Of a DNA stretch of 64,000 bases, positions 34,649 to 46,914 are shown piece by piece. The DNA is taken from assembly GCA_027924645.1 (NCBI GenBank), contig BSBN01000297.1:1674001-1738000 (forward strand), given 5' to 3'. The position numbers and the translations under genes were made by a program. The DNA is from Cunninghamia lanceolata (Eukaryota; Streptophyta; Pinopsida; Cupressales; Cupressaceae). The number at the start of each line of letters is the position of its first letter. Within the stretch, counting starts at the first letter, position 1. Below the pieces are notes generated by a model. The model was given only the letters and a program-made list of their open reading frames with translations, was not told where the DNA came from and ran no database searches.

Positions 34649-36164
34649 ATGGCGGACGATGACCCAAGTGAGCCTCTAGACCCACTAGTGCGGGGTTCCT
34701 CGGTGGGTGCTTTAAGGAGTGGGTCTATCCCCTGCGATTCAGATGAATCAGAGGACCCTGTGGGTCACGTGTTTTGTGAGGGGGATGAAGATTCCTCTAT
34801 TCACATGCTTCATAATGAGGTTTTGGGCCCCAATGCCTGGAAAAAGGCCCTGCACAGGGAGAAAACGACAGCTTGTGTGGTTTCCCCAACCTTGAGTGAG
34901 GTGGACGGCGGTCCTGAGCTTGAGCTTATGGGTGTCGTGATGGATAGGGTTGTCTCCTCGATGGAAAATGCTCTACTCAGAAAAAAATTTCCTTCAAACC
35001 TAACATTGACACAGTCAAAAAATGGGTGAACACTAAGTGGAGGGTTAAAGGAAGTGTGACTGTTTATGCTATGAATAGTGGGATGTTTCTATTTAAATTC
35101 ACGACTAGAGAAGATCTTAGCAAGTTCTGGCAGGAGGACTCTAGATGCTTGAGAAACATAGCATGTCCCCATGTAAGTGGAAACCTAGATTTGATAGTGT
35201 TGATGATCTGAATAAAGCTGCTCCAATTTGGATTAGACTCCTGGGCCTTCCTCTAGAGTTCTGGAATGAAGAAATCTTCATGTGGATTGCTAACTCGCTT
35301 GGTCACTTCATCACCCTAGATGGTACAACTAAAAACAAATCAAGGTTAGTATTTGCTAGAATTGATTGCTAACTCGCTTGGTCACTTCATCACCCTAGAT
35401 GGTACAACTAAAAACAAATCAAGGTTAGTATTTGCTAGAATTTGTGTAAGCATTAATGTAAACAAAATTCTCCCTAATAACATCACTCTTAAGTCCAAGT
35501 ATGGTAATGGATTCAACCTATCTTATATGAAAATTCCACGATCTATTGTCAAACTGCAATAACAAAGGTAACTTAGCTCCACAATGTAAAGTTAAACCCT
35601 CCCACTCAAAGGAAGCTCAGTCTGCGGTGGATGTGGAGGACTACCCTTTCAAGGAAGACCTACTGAATATGATCAAATCTCCTACCAAAGATAAATCTGC
35701 TATGGTTAGTGAAGATAATACTCAGTCTCTCAATGTGGAGTCTAATGGGTAGTTCCCCGATGATACCCTAAGATCCTCCCCTATTTTGGGTATCGTCGGT
35801 GGAATGGCCTCCCTACCTTTAAGTCTTGAAGATGGGGAAATCACTCTGGATGACCCCACAGAAGAACAAGCTACTTCCAAGGTCGTGCTTCCCTCAGAGG
35901 CCCCTCCCCCTTGTGCCAGCTAGGTCAGACACTCATATGGTAGAAGAGATTGGAAAGGGTTCCCCCTCCAATAAAATTGTGACACTTACTCCTGGTGTTG
36001 AGTCTAGCGCTGCTGGCTCGGAGGGGTGGAGTATGATCAAAAAGAAGGGTAGAGGCCCAAAAAAGAAAGTGATGGATGTGGGTACTGACACTAAACAAGG
36101 TCGCCCGTCTTTTAGAGAAACAAGACAAAAGGTGGTTAATAAGGACGTTGCTATGGGCAGATAG
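34649..36164 (+). pseudogene. LINE ORF1, DUF4283-type RNA-binding protein (broken)
   Basis: ATG 34649 opens MADDDPSEPLDP, an acidic leader. After a frame change in the A7 run at 34980-34987, a DUF4283-like fold is readable: VKKWVNTKWRVKG, FLFKFTTREDLSKF, then in a third frame PIWIRLLGLPLEFW and IANSLGHFITLD. A 79-bp tandem duplication (35285-35363, 35364-35442) repeats the IANSLGHF segment and shifts the frame. A degenerate knuckle, CNNKGNLAPQC, is at about 35555, with Asn where His is expected. A basic tail with KKKGRGPKKK ends at 36164. ORF1 proteins coat the LINE RNA. Confidence 0.75.
35285..35442. repeat. 79-bp perfect tandem duplication in LINE ORF1
   Basis: The unit beginning GATTGCTAACTCGCTTGG occurs at 35285 and again at 35364 with no visible difference. 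79 is not a multiple of three, so it disrupts the frame. Perfect identity against a decayed background means it is recent. Confidence 0.92.
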
Positions 36165-36202
36165 AAGACATTAGAGTTAGGCTCCAAGAAAAATCTGATT
36201 AA

Positions 36203-39200
36203 ATGAAAATCTTGTCATGGAATATTAGGGGGCTTAATAACCCTCATAAGCAGTTTTTAGTTAAGAACTATATTTTTGAAAATAGAATCGACATTTTGCT
36301 GCTCCAAGAAGTCAAAATGAAAAATGAGGGTTTCGAGTCGATTGCCAAAAGCCTTTGGATGAATTCTAAACATTTAGGTAGTGATACTTGTGGGGCGTCA
36401 AAAGGTATTATCACCATGTGGAACAGTAGTATTGTCAAAGGAAGGATGATTGAGAAAAAAAAAAATTTGGCTACCAGGATGGAGACTGACAGCTTTTCTT
36501 GGAACTTGATTAACATCTATGTTCTGAATCAAAGAGGCCAGAGACGGGAGCTATGGGATACCCTGTCTACACTCATATCTAGAGAGATGGATAGTTGTTG
36601 GATGCTGATGGGAGATTTTAATACCCCTCTCTTCCCTTCAGAAAAGAGGGGAGGGACTATGGACTTTACTGACAGTATGTTGGACTTGAATGATTTCTTA
36701 AACAAAGGACTAATGGATTTGGAACCACAAGGCAGTAGGTTTACATGGTCAAATCAGAGAAAAGGCAAGAACCTGATTCAATTTAGATTGGATAGGGTTG
36801 GGATTTTAGCTAGATGGAAATTTTTAAGCTCATATACCCTTGATGTTCTACCCCAAACTACTTCTGATCATAATCCGCTACTCTTATCCTGGAATGATGG
36901 AAACAATAAGGGCCCCTTCCCTTTTAGATTTGAATTAATGTGGACAAAACACCTAAAATTCAAAGATTTGCTGACAAAATGGTGGAATATTGACATTCAA
37001 GGTACACCTATGTTTCACCTGACTCAGAAGCTAATAATGGTCAAGAAGAAGGTCAAAGGCTGGAATAATTTCAACTTTGGAAACATATTTGAAAAAAAGA
37101 GAAGGATCAATCTGAGGCTAAAAGAGCTACAAAACAGGTTAGAAGAGGGAGATATTACTGAAGCCACTGCCAGGGAAGAAGAGATGGTGAGAAAGGAATG
37201 GAAAGATCTGCTAGGAAAAGAGGAAATATTTTGGAAGAAAAAGTCGAGGATATAATGGCTGAAAGAGGGAGATAGGAATACTTTGTTTTTCCATCAATCC
37301 ATGATGAGGCATAGGAAAAGGAACAATATTACTAAGCTACTAGATGGTAGAGGTGTTTTGGTTGAAAATGATCCATAGATTGGGCAAGTGGCAGTGGCCT
37401 ATTTCTAAAATTTCCTTGAAGCACAAAATAGTAGCATTAGTTAGCAACTTGTTGATATCATTCCTACCCTCATGAATGAGGATGACAATGCTCAACTGGG
37501 AAAAGGTATAACTGAGGAAGAGGTCCGGGCCAACCTCTTTTCTATGGGTGCTTTCAAAGACACGAGATCTGATGGTTTCCCTCCTGCTTTCTTTTAGGAA
37601 TACTGGGAAATTGTTGGGAAAGATGTTATAGGAGCTGCTAGAGATTTCTTTAAATTGGGTAAGCTGCTAAAACAACTAAACCACACCTTCATTACTCTTA
37701 TTCCCAAAAAGAAAGAGGTTATGTGTATGGGAGATTTTAGACCCATAAGTCTCTGTAATACGGTGTACAAGATCTCCAAAATCATGGTCTTGAGACTCCA
37801 ACCTATTCTTGAGAAGATGATCAGCAACTATCAAAAAGGCTTTGTTCTAGGCAGACAGATCACTGACGCTGCAATCACTACTCATGAAATCATACATTCC
37901 ATGGAAAAATGCAAAGGCTCGGGCATGGCTTTCAAACTTGATATATCTAAAGCCTACGACAGAGTAAGCTGGGAGTTCCTCTTCACAATTTTGAGGAAAC
38001 TGGGATTCCAAGATAAAGTTCTACAACTGATCAGAACCTGTGTTACTTCTATTAGTTACTTTGTTCTGGTTAATGGCATACCGAGAGGTTTTTTCAATGC
38101 AGGTAGAGGTCTAAGGTAGGGTGACCCCCTATCCCCATACCTCTTCATTCTTGTGGCTGAATTTTTGTGTAGGGGGTTTACTTCTCTGCTTCACTCTAAA
38201 ATCATCAAACAGGTTAAACCTGCTTCAACAACTAATCTGGTGGTCATCTAGCAATTTGTTGATGACACTATCCTTTTCGGTGCTGCTTCTATGGTGGAAT
38301 CCAGGAATTGGAAAAAAGCTCGTCAAGAGTACACCATTTCAACTGGTCAATGCATCAACTTCGACAAGAGCCATATCTACTTCTTCAACACCCCGATGGA
38401 TTTACAACAAAAAATCATGAGTATCCTGGGTTGTGCGGCAGGTTCTTTCCTAAAATTTATCTTGGTTTACCTTTCACTGTCAAAGATGCCTCCCCAGAAT
38501 ACTGGAAATCCATTATGGAAAGGACACAGAGAAAACTCGCAGGGTGGAAAGGCAAACTGCTGAGTCAAGCTAGTAAGTATCAACTTCTCAAAGCCTCTTT
38601 ACAAGGAATTCTAGTGTACTTCCTAACTCTTTTCAAAATGCCTAAATACCTAACTGAGAGACTCAAAAAGATACAAAGAACTTTTCTTTGGACTGGAATG
38701 GAAGATAAAAAGAGACTTGCATTGGTTGCTTGGGATAAATTTTGTAAACCTAAAGCGCAGGGAGGTTTAGGCCTAAGAAAATTGAATCTGCTCAATAAAG
38801 CACTCATAACTAAAGTTGGCTAGAATCTTATTACCAGGGGAAAGGACTGGGGCAGAATCATTAAAGCTAAGTATATGGGGAATTCAACCCCAAAAGACAT
38901 CCTTCTTTCCCCTGATTTCCCAAGAGGCTCAGTCATCTGGAATAATGTTATGAAATGCAGGAACTTGCTCCTGAAAGGCAGCAGATGGAAATTGGGGGAT
39001 GGGGAAACTATAAGATTTTGGGAGGATAGTTGGATTGAGGGTGGACCCCTAAACAAATGTCAAAACATTCAGGAATTGATGAATTTGGCTGTTAACCACT
39101 TTGGTACCAAAGTGAAGGATTACTTCCAGCTGGGCTATGTTTGGGTTAGGTTGTCAGAGTGCTATCAAAGTAAAGGTGAACTGTGTAATGTTGCTGAAGA

Positions 39201-40421
39201 GATTCAACTACTCCTAAAAAGTTGCAGAATCCCCCTCTTTCTACAAAAAGATAGATTAGTTTGGTAGGAAGTCAAGACAGGAAGGTTCACGGTGAAATCT
39301 GCTTATAAATTGACTATCCCTCATGACAATGACAACTTATGGAAGAATGTCTGGAACCATAACCTTGTGCCAAAAATGAATCAATTTTGGTGGGTGGCTG
39401 TCCAAAATAGAACCCTTACCATTGATAACCTCCAATTAAGGGGATTCCAAATCCCAAATAGATGTATTCTTTGCATGAAAGAGGAGTCTGCTTCTCATAT
39501 TTTCTTACATTGTGAGTTTGCTTGGGAGGTCTGGAGTATGGCTCTGAACTTCCTTGACATCCCTTGGTGTAGAAATGGTAACCTTGAGGTCCTGGTTAGA
39601 GGATGGATCCCCCCTTTGCTAATCTGGTGTGCTGTGAAGTTTGGAAGCAGACCCCCCCCCCCAATTTTATCTTGGTGCATATGGAAGGAAAGAAATATAG
39701 ACTTTTCAGAGAAAAATTTAGAAGTCCTAAAGATGTGTTCGAGTCAGCTGTTAGACTGTTGCAAGACAATGTTAGTAACAACTCTATAAAAGCTACTGAA
39801 AACCCCCCCAATGCTAGAGAAATCAACATTAGCAAATGATGGATCATACCCGCAAGCATCTACAGAGTGGATGACAAAAAGAGAAAGGCCAGAGCCAACA
39901 CCTTTTGGAATCCTCCTACTGACTGGTCAAAACTCAACTTTGATAGTGTTGCCAAAGGAAACCTAGGGTTGGCTAGTAGTGGTGGGGTTATAAGATTAGA
40001 GAAAGACTCTATGATTGTTGCTTTCACTGGGAGCATTAGATAAAACACTAATAATACTATTGAAGGTATGGCCCTCCTTTGGGGGCTAAAGATTGCCTTG
40101 GCTATAGGTGTTAAAAATTTAATTGTGGAGGGTGACTCAATGATGATTTTGGAAGCTATCAAAGGGAAAGGAAGTGCTAGTTGGCAGTTAGAGGATGTCA
40201 TTAAGGATATAAAGAGCCTTCTTCTAAAGTTTGAAAACAAAGTCCTAATGCACACCTACAGGGAAGGAAATAAAGTTGTGGATCTTATGGCTAACTTAGG
40301 GATCAATATTCATCCCCTACAATGCTGCAGGAGATTAAGTAACTTTCTGAATAACATTATTGATTGTATACAAAGAGAGACCCTAATTTCTCATGATAGG
40401 AAAAATGATGATTCTAGGTGA
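36203..40421 (+). pseudogene. LINE ORF2: endonuclease, RT, zf-RVT, RNase H (broken)
   Basis: 36203-36900 is an APE-type endonuclease: MKILSWNIRGLNN, LLLQEVKM, LMGDFNTPL and TSDHNPLLLSW, with catalytic Asn, Glu, Asp/Asn and His positions kept. RT covers about 37500-38600 with FRPISLCNTVYKI, FKLDISKAYDRV and the catalytic QFVDDTILF (Asp codons 38261-38266), just after a TAG at 38249. zf-RVT is at about 39290-39520 (CILCMKEESASHIFLHC). An RNase H domain (about 39940-40330) has the motif IEGMALLWGLKIAL and VEGDSMMIL. The frame changes near 38450 and at the C11 run near 39651-39661. Stops at 37253, 37379, 38117, 38249, 38821 and 39265 also break it. Confidence 0.88.
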
Positions 40422-42428
40422 TGGAGGCAGTGTTGTGGCAGGCTTCCCCATCATTTTGGGGAGACATGGCATGAAGGATAGAGGTGGAGAGCCAACGCAC
40501 TCTTCAAATATGATGTGGCATAATGATTTTTTTGTATTCATTGAAATAATTAATGTGAATTGTGGGTGGCGGACGAATATGTCTTGTCATCCTGCCTGCA
40601 AGGGACAAAAGTGGAGCGGCTTGCATGAATTAAGACCTGGCTACATTTATGATTTGAACGCCATCGAAACTTTGAAATATGTGCATTTGTGGTTAAAGAA
40701 ACTTAAGTTTCTTTTTTTCAACACTTCTAGATTTTTCTTGAGCTTCCGTCATATCCTCTGTAACTCTTTTCACATAAAGTGTATTGTGTTTGTCGGTGGT
40801 GAGCTTCTTTGCTTGGTGACCGTGAAAGTGAAAATTATGGGGGGTGACAAGGTGAGGACGAAACCCATGAATTGCAACGAGTTCAGGGAAGATCAGCAAG
40901 TGTGAAGCATTGCCTATGAAGGAGGTATCACGGTGTTCATGGAGTCACTGAATGGATACGATGAGAATTTGTCAACCCAGTTTGCTGAGTCATGGGACGG
41001 AAAGCGTACGGTGGAAATTGGTGGTGTTAGTTTTGTTGTGTTGGAGACCTCAATTGCAGCTGCTACGAGATTGCTATATTCAGGTAATAGGCTCAAAAAA
41101 CAAACCCGCGTCCTGGACATGGAAGGCTTGAAGTTGTTCTACAAGGAGGGGGAGAAACAAGTCAAGCTGCAAGGTGGCTTCGAGAGAGAGAGATTGGTTG
41201 CACCCTGGAATTGGGTATGTTTCCTAATCATGAAGTATTTTACCCTAGAGGGGAGGTATAGGGTGTTTTATTATTACCACTTTGCTTTTTTAAACCACTT
41301 TCGACACAAAACCCTAGTGAATTTCCTTCTTTCCTATTGTCAAGCCTTGAAACCTCTATCCTGCATTTCAAGAAAGTCCGAGAGGAAGACCCTACAGCCC
41401 TTCCACTTCATCAAGGTCTTATCTTTTGCCTATACCATTATCACCTTACTCTGAATCCTGCTAAAATCCCTACTTCCAAACCTGTGGAGGAAAGCTTAAA
41501 TGATGATTCTGCGGATAGAGTTCCTTTGAGCACTAGACTGGCTAAGAAGGCTTTCCCAAAGGTTTCCCAGCCCGCTTCCCCATCCAACCAACCCTTAAGT
41601 GGACCCTTGGGACCTCTGTCCAGCCCGCCTATTTCTAAAACCACTTCCTTAGCCATCTCAGGTGGTCGCAATCGAACCCAACCCCTAGAAACCCCCCATG
41701 ATAAGTCTCAAGTTGGTGCTATTGAAGGCCTTTGTAATCTGAAAGGCAAGTTCCTGGCACAGGAAAGTAATAAGCGCAAAGGTAGTAACCCTGCTAAAAC
41801 CTTAACTGTTAAAAATAGATGCAGTGTGGAAGATGATAAGAAAGAAGTTGAAGAGCTCGGTAAAAATCAGGGGACCCCAGGGAAAGATGATGTTATTATT
41901 GTCAAAGGGGTGGCTTTAGGCAATGATGGTAAACCCAGAAGGCCTTCATTGCAAAGGTCATCACGGTTGGCTAACGGTCCTCATCAAGGAATAAAGTTAG
42001 TGGAGTACTCTACAGCGTCTGAAGGGGAAGAAACTGGGCAGGAGGGGGAAATGAAAGAGAAGAAGATCACCCCCGAGAAAGAGTAGGAGGGCTCGAGTCA
42101 TTTCACATCTATGAATAACTCCTTCTATGACACTAATGAAGAGGACATTGAAGTGCAGGAGACTCCGGACAAAGAAGTTATGAGTTCCAGGAGAGACATG
42201 GATTGTAGGAAGTTGGAAGTGGAGCTGGCTGATGTTAAGTCCCAATTGACTGTCATAGAAGATAGGGTGAAGAAGATGATCCAGTTGATGTTGAAAACCG
42301 CTCTGAATGTTGCTGATGCCTTCACTGCTCTGCAGGTGGACAGGACCAGTAACGTGGATGTGCTGATGAAGGACCAAAAAAAACTCTTTCATTTGTTAAC
42401 TAATGACTGGAAGGCCTTGTTTAGTTAG
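40422..42428 (+). pseudogene. LINE ORF3: accessory protein of unknown function (broken)
   Basis: After ORF2 stops, about 500 bp are unclear. A protein-like reading then runs from about 40915 to 42428. The first part has WDGKRTVEIGGVSFVVLETSI and a hydrophobic FYYYHFAFLNHFRH region. A frameshift near 41330-41360 leads to DPTALPLHQGLIFCLYHYHL, then a Pro/Ser-rich and Lys/Glu-rich low-complexity middle (41460-42080), a TAG at 42084-42086, and a C-terminal helix (KLEVELADVKSQLTVIEDRVKKM). I do not recognise a family with certainty. Plant L1 elements normally have two ORFs, so this is an addition or a second element joined to the LINE; the single target duplication and shared A tail favour an addition. 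Confidence 0.5.
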
Positions 42429-42633
42429 TTGGTTTTTTATTTATGCTTTATACTTTCAGACTTGTTTAAAAAGACTTGATATATATTTTGTTAATAGTTT
42501 TTGGTTGAACTGTTACTCAGTTGTTTGTCGGTTGTTGCTAGCCTTGTGCCTTTATTGATGCCTCTTGGCTTTGTAATCAGATTCTGCTCCTGGGTTAGTA
42601 GCTTATCTTAATAAAAAACAATCTGTTGAAGCT

Positions 42634-43063
42634 TCCTCCTGTTAAACCATTCGATAGCAACAAGATACAAGGACCTTCATTTGATGCCAATGCTTACTGT
42701 CACTATCACCGCTCACAAGGACATGCTACCGAATGATGTATGCGTCTTAAACATGAAATTCAAGACCTCATCGATTCTAATATAATACAGGTAACTGGTG
42801 TGAATAACAATGGAAATAAGTCAGTTACCCCTCCGAATCAAAATTTACAGATCTTTACAAATCCTTTTCCTAAACATAATGAAAACAATATGGTAGAGAA
42901 AAATACAATCGAGCAGAACGACGACTACCTCGACTATGACAAAATAATTGGCATGATAGGAGTGGATAAGGAAAAGACTAAATATTCACCTCATCCACAA
43001 GGGAGAGGTATCTATGCTGAGGTTCCTCCACTGTTATCCCTACATGGATTGGGAAACAACTAA
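42634..43063 (+). pseudogene. Gypsy-C gag, C-terminal part with zinc-binding HRxxGHxTE box
   Basis: Directly after the right LINE target duplication, gag resumes with LPPVKPFDSNKIQGPSFD and then YCHYHRSQGHATE-stop-CMRLKHEIQDLID (about 42700-42775). This is the CxxH...H...C box and helix seen at the end of many plant Gypsy gags. The TGA at 42736-42738 replaces the residue before the last Cys. The frame runs on to a TAA at 43061-43063. No protease follows. Confidence 0.75.
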
Positions 43064-43409
43064 AATGCATCAGATACATAAATTGAGCAACTTAGACAAG
43101 ATAACATTAAGCAAGAAAAGGTTGTCACAATGGAAAGCATCCCATTTCATTGCGAAAGACTGCTACATCAAGAAAATCAAAATAAGAAAGCAAAGGACCA
43201 AAAAAGAACAAGGTGACTATCATCAGTGGGAAATAGCAATGATTCCCCTCCTCGTAAGCAACAAAGGATTTCAAACATACAAGTTCTTGAGAAACAAGCA
43301 CCGCATGATCGTTCCATAAATAAGGATCAATCAGGTATGAACTTCTCACACAATTTGTCACACTTGATGGAGCAGCTCTCTAAGATGCTCGCAAGTTTGA
43401 ATTCCTCTT

Positions 43410-43555
<146 letters not shown>

Positions 43556-44460
43556 GTTGTGTTCCCCCGTGTGGTGTTATGTGTTGTTTAGGTCTCCTAG
43601 GATGACCTTTGATGCTCTTGTAAGGTCAAGGATACAAGGAGACCACCTCTGTTGTGATCATTCTTCTATTTGTTTCATCATTCTTCTATCTTTCCTCTCC
43701 TCTATTTTATTGTTGTGTGTTGTACCCTGGGGGCATAGCGTTGTGGAGGGTGTTTTGGGGGCATCCTCTTATGTGGTGTTCCTAAGGCATTTATTTCTCC
43801 TCTCTCATTTTTATTGTTTACATTCTTCAGTGATTCTACCTAGTCAACGGATGATGAAAATAAACAAATACTGATAAGTACCGTGTGTCCCTTCAACAAG
43901 TAAGCAAAAATGGAACTAGTCCATATATGAAGATGGGGTTGATATATATATTTGATCCTTGACTAGTAGAATCACTTCCTGTGATATATCATATTGTGCT
44001 ATCTCTTGTAACTAACATTTTACAATACTCTCAATTTGTTTCATGCACTTTGGATGGTTTTGTATCTCACCTTGTTACACTCGGTTCCAAGATACTTGCA
44101 ATACAGCCCAACAGTGATACTCGGTTCTGAACCTGCAAGTGTAGCCTTGGTCTTTGATGTGATCTAATATAATTTCATGCATAGCTTTAATGAATTGATT
44201 TGGTTATTATCTTAGAGTAATATTTTCTAACCATCATGTTGATTATCTTAGCAAATTATATCAATGTGTTTGTGGGAACATTCGGTGATCATGGTGCATG
44301 TCACTCTGGGGGCATGGGCTTTGCAAAAGCTCTTGTTCCCTTGCGTGTTTTCACTCTACCTTAATGTGCTTGATATCGGTAAGCAGCATCAACCACCTTA
44401 AGGTGGGGGCATATATAATGGTATCTACTTGATTATTTTGACATTGACAAAGCGTGTTTG

Positions 44461-44675
44461 TAAGCCCTCTTTGTGAGGAGGGATGGTGTATCTCCTACAT
44501 GAGTGCATATCCTTAAATCCCTCTCTGTGAGGAGGGATGACGTATCTCTTGAGCTAGTGCACATACTTTTTATAAAAATCCCTCATCGCAAGGCGGGATG
44601 GTGTATCTCTTTAGCTAGTGCACATCCTTTTATACAAAGTCCTCTATGGAGGCAGGGTTGGATCTTGAGTCATCC
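44461..44675. repeat. Tandem repeat, 54-61 bp unit, about 3.5 copies
   Basis: Units start at about 44464, 44518, 44579 and 44639. They share CCCTCTxTGTGAGGAGGGATG, GTATCTC and GAGTGCA/TAGTGCACAT. Each unit begins with a CCCTC...GAGGG hairpin. Confidence 0.75.
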
Positions 44676-44874
44676 TCCCTTAAGCATGTATTTGGCGATT
44701 GTGGTAGTGTATATCAACCGTCAGGTGTGTTTGGTGTGTTTTAGATGGTGGGACTTAACAATAAGCTCCTTCCATTGCTCATGTTTGTTGTGTATAAGAC
44801 GTATAGTGTGTCTATGGCATACTATGCGGTTCTCGTGTATTTCATGTGTCTTCCTTACGTGTTTTTTGTGTCGC

Positions 44875-45060
44875 CCCCCAAGTGTGGTTTAAAGGCACGT
44901 ATCGATGAGTTCCCTCCACATTCGGGTCTTTGTTTGGCGTGTTTTCCCCCTGGTGTGGTCTAAAGGCATGTAGCGATGAGATCCCTCCACATTTTGGGTT
45001 TTGTTTTGCATGTTTTTGCCAGTCTAAAGGCACATAGCGATGAGCTCCCTCCATCCCCTA
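44875..45060. repeat. Tandem repeat, 71-bp unit, about 2.6 copies
   Basis: Starts at 44875, 44946 and 45017, exactly 71 bp apart. Shared words include GTGTGGTxTAAAGGCA, GTAxCGATGAG and TCCCTCCACATT. Confidence 0.8.
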
Positions 45061-45348
45061 GTTTAGGCTTTATTTTAGTTGTTAAATCAATGTATCCTTT
45101 GTGTATTGTGTGACTGCTCTCATGTCTTCTTTGTGTATTGCATGCTTCCACTATATTCTCCATGTTTTACGTGCTTCTTACTATCTTCGTTGTGTCTTGC
45201 ATGTCTTCCATGTGTTTTCTAGTACTTACCTTAGATTGGGTGCTAGAAATAGTCTTCCAACCTTTTGGTATGCTTTAGCTCTATGTACCTAGTGTGTTTT
45301 TGACCATACTTTAATGCATGTATGGAATCATAAGATCATACATACATT

Positions 45349-46601
45349 AAAGTGGGGGCTAAATGTTATGGAGTAAAAAGTAACCTCATGCCTTTTTAAC
45401 TCCTAGTTTAGCTCTTAGGTCCCCTCATTTACATTATGCAAGCTTAACACTTATCCTGGAGCAATTCCCCCAAAACCCATGTCAAATGGGACTTAGAGGC
45501 CCACTCTAAATGTTAATCAAGACCAAAAAAGGGCCTTGGAACTTGGGTGTGGGGACTTGTTGGGATCCAAATTTTAATGTGTCAGATTGGGCCCTCTCAA
45601 AAGGTTTCCCTCTGTTGGCCTATTCAATTTGAATTATGAAAGTTAGTGGGAATGCATATATAAGTAAGTTTATGATTTCATTTTACACCTAGATGGAGAA
45701 CATAACCCTGTGATATTGAGCTAAGGGATTCCAAGGCATTCATTGTGTTGCAGAGTAGAATTATGTTGTTGCGTTTGTTTGTTGCATATTTGGCTTCATC
45801 AATCCATCTCCCCATGATTTGAAGGATCTTCAATCTCTGTGAGGGCTTCACCTCTAAGGTTACATCTATTTGTATTTCAATCATTTTATTTCATCATTGA
45901 TTTGGCCTTTTCCCTCTATTGGGCATGCACTGTATCTAACAACAGTGTTGGAAGACTTGAATATCATTCCGAGGCTTGACCAAGGCAAGCTCCTAAACAC
46001 CACAACCCCCAAACCCCTCTCTTTGTGATTACAAGATATAGGTGCAGGATTTTGAGAAGTGCAGATACAAAGAAGCAATTTAGATGATAAGGATTCAAGA
46101 TCGGGAGAAAACTTACTGATACTTGACCCTCCTAGACTAGGATGCCCACCCCGTAGTCCTCCCGATAGGATTTATCCCAAACTCAGGAGCTAAATATCAT
46201 CTGACACATCCCACTGCTCTGGATCTGTAGAGAAGGTGCCCAATCAAACTTGGGTGCCCGCCCCATAGTCTACAAAGTTGTCAATCACAAAAATCAAACT
46301 TCTAGTATGTTTATGGTCCTTCCTAAGTGCCTTCCTATCCAGTTATCTGTAGCATTCTGTTCATTTGTACCTGATTTCATTATAATTAGGGTTTGAGGCT
46401 TATTCAATCTAGGGTTTGAAAAATCTCTCAATCTAATCTATCTTTCCATAGCATTCCTGAGTACACCAAACTGTAGGTGAGTCCTCTTTCATCTGTAGTG
46501 ACTTGGCTTGGTTGTTGTCCTTGAATGTTATTGTGAAAGGAGGGTTTGATTGAATGTACTTTAATACTACTTTATCCCTTTCCCACTTTTCATATATAAC
46601 A
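45349..46601 (+). repeat. Gypsy-C polypurine tract and 3' LTR
   Basis: The PPT-like AAAGTGGGGGCTAAA (45349-45363) is followed by the LTR at 45364-46601 (1238 bp), which starts TGTTATGGAG and ends TATATAACA. It pairs with 31109-32354. It is non-coding. Confidence 0.85.
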
Positions 46602-46914
46602 TATACTAACAATAATGATAGATTTATTGACATTGTTAAGATATTATATGAATAAGGATGTCTTGTATATGGATCAAGCAATTAATTATTTAATCTATGT
46701 TTGGAGATTATATTGGATATTGAATCACTCATGTGATTATCATAATATGGGAAATGTTGAGGGTGTGTTCTATTATGTGTTTGATTAGATAAAATGTTGT
46801 GTGAATAGCTTTCTCTTTGCAAGAGCATTCTACCTCTACCTTCCATGTTGGGGATTCAACACTTAAGGCGTACATGTATCAACCTATCTCGTAGCGCTTT
46901 TAGTATGCACGCTA
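46602..46914 (+). other. Probable continuation of the chromovirus relic's 3' LTR
   Basis: 313 bp between the Gypsy-C 3' LTR and the Copia LTR start. By position it should continue the LTR that begins at 31083. It has no gene and no other recognisable feature. Confidence 0.45.

Larger units (their letters stand above)
34585..42618 (+). mobile_element. L1-type LINE with RNase H and an extra ORF3, about 8 kb
   Basis: The body runs from just after the left target duplication to a short A-rich tail (TCTTAATAAAAAA, ending 42618). ORF1 (34649-36164), ORF2 (36203-40421) and a third ORF (about 40915-42428) follow in order on the plus strand. The ORF2 order is endonuclease, RT, zf-RVT and RNase H, as in plant L1 elements. 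The length and presence of ORF1 suggest a nearly full-length copy. All three ORFs carry stops and frameshifts. Confidence 0.88.

Noticed and set aside
34585..42618. Two separate elements (a LINE and a different unit at 40422-42618)
   Set aside because: Not fully excluded, but one matching 15-bp target duplication brackets the whole stretch and I see no internal boundary.
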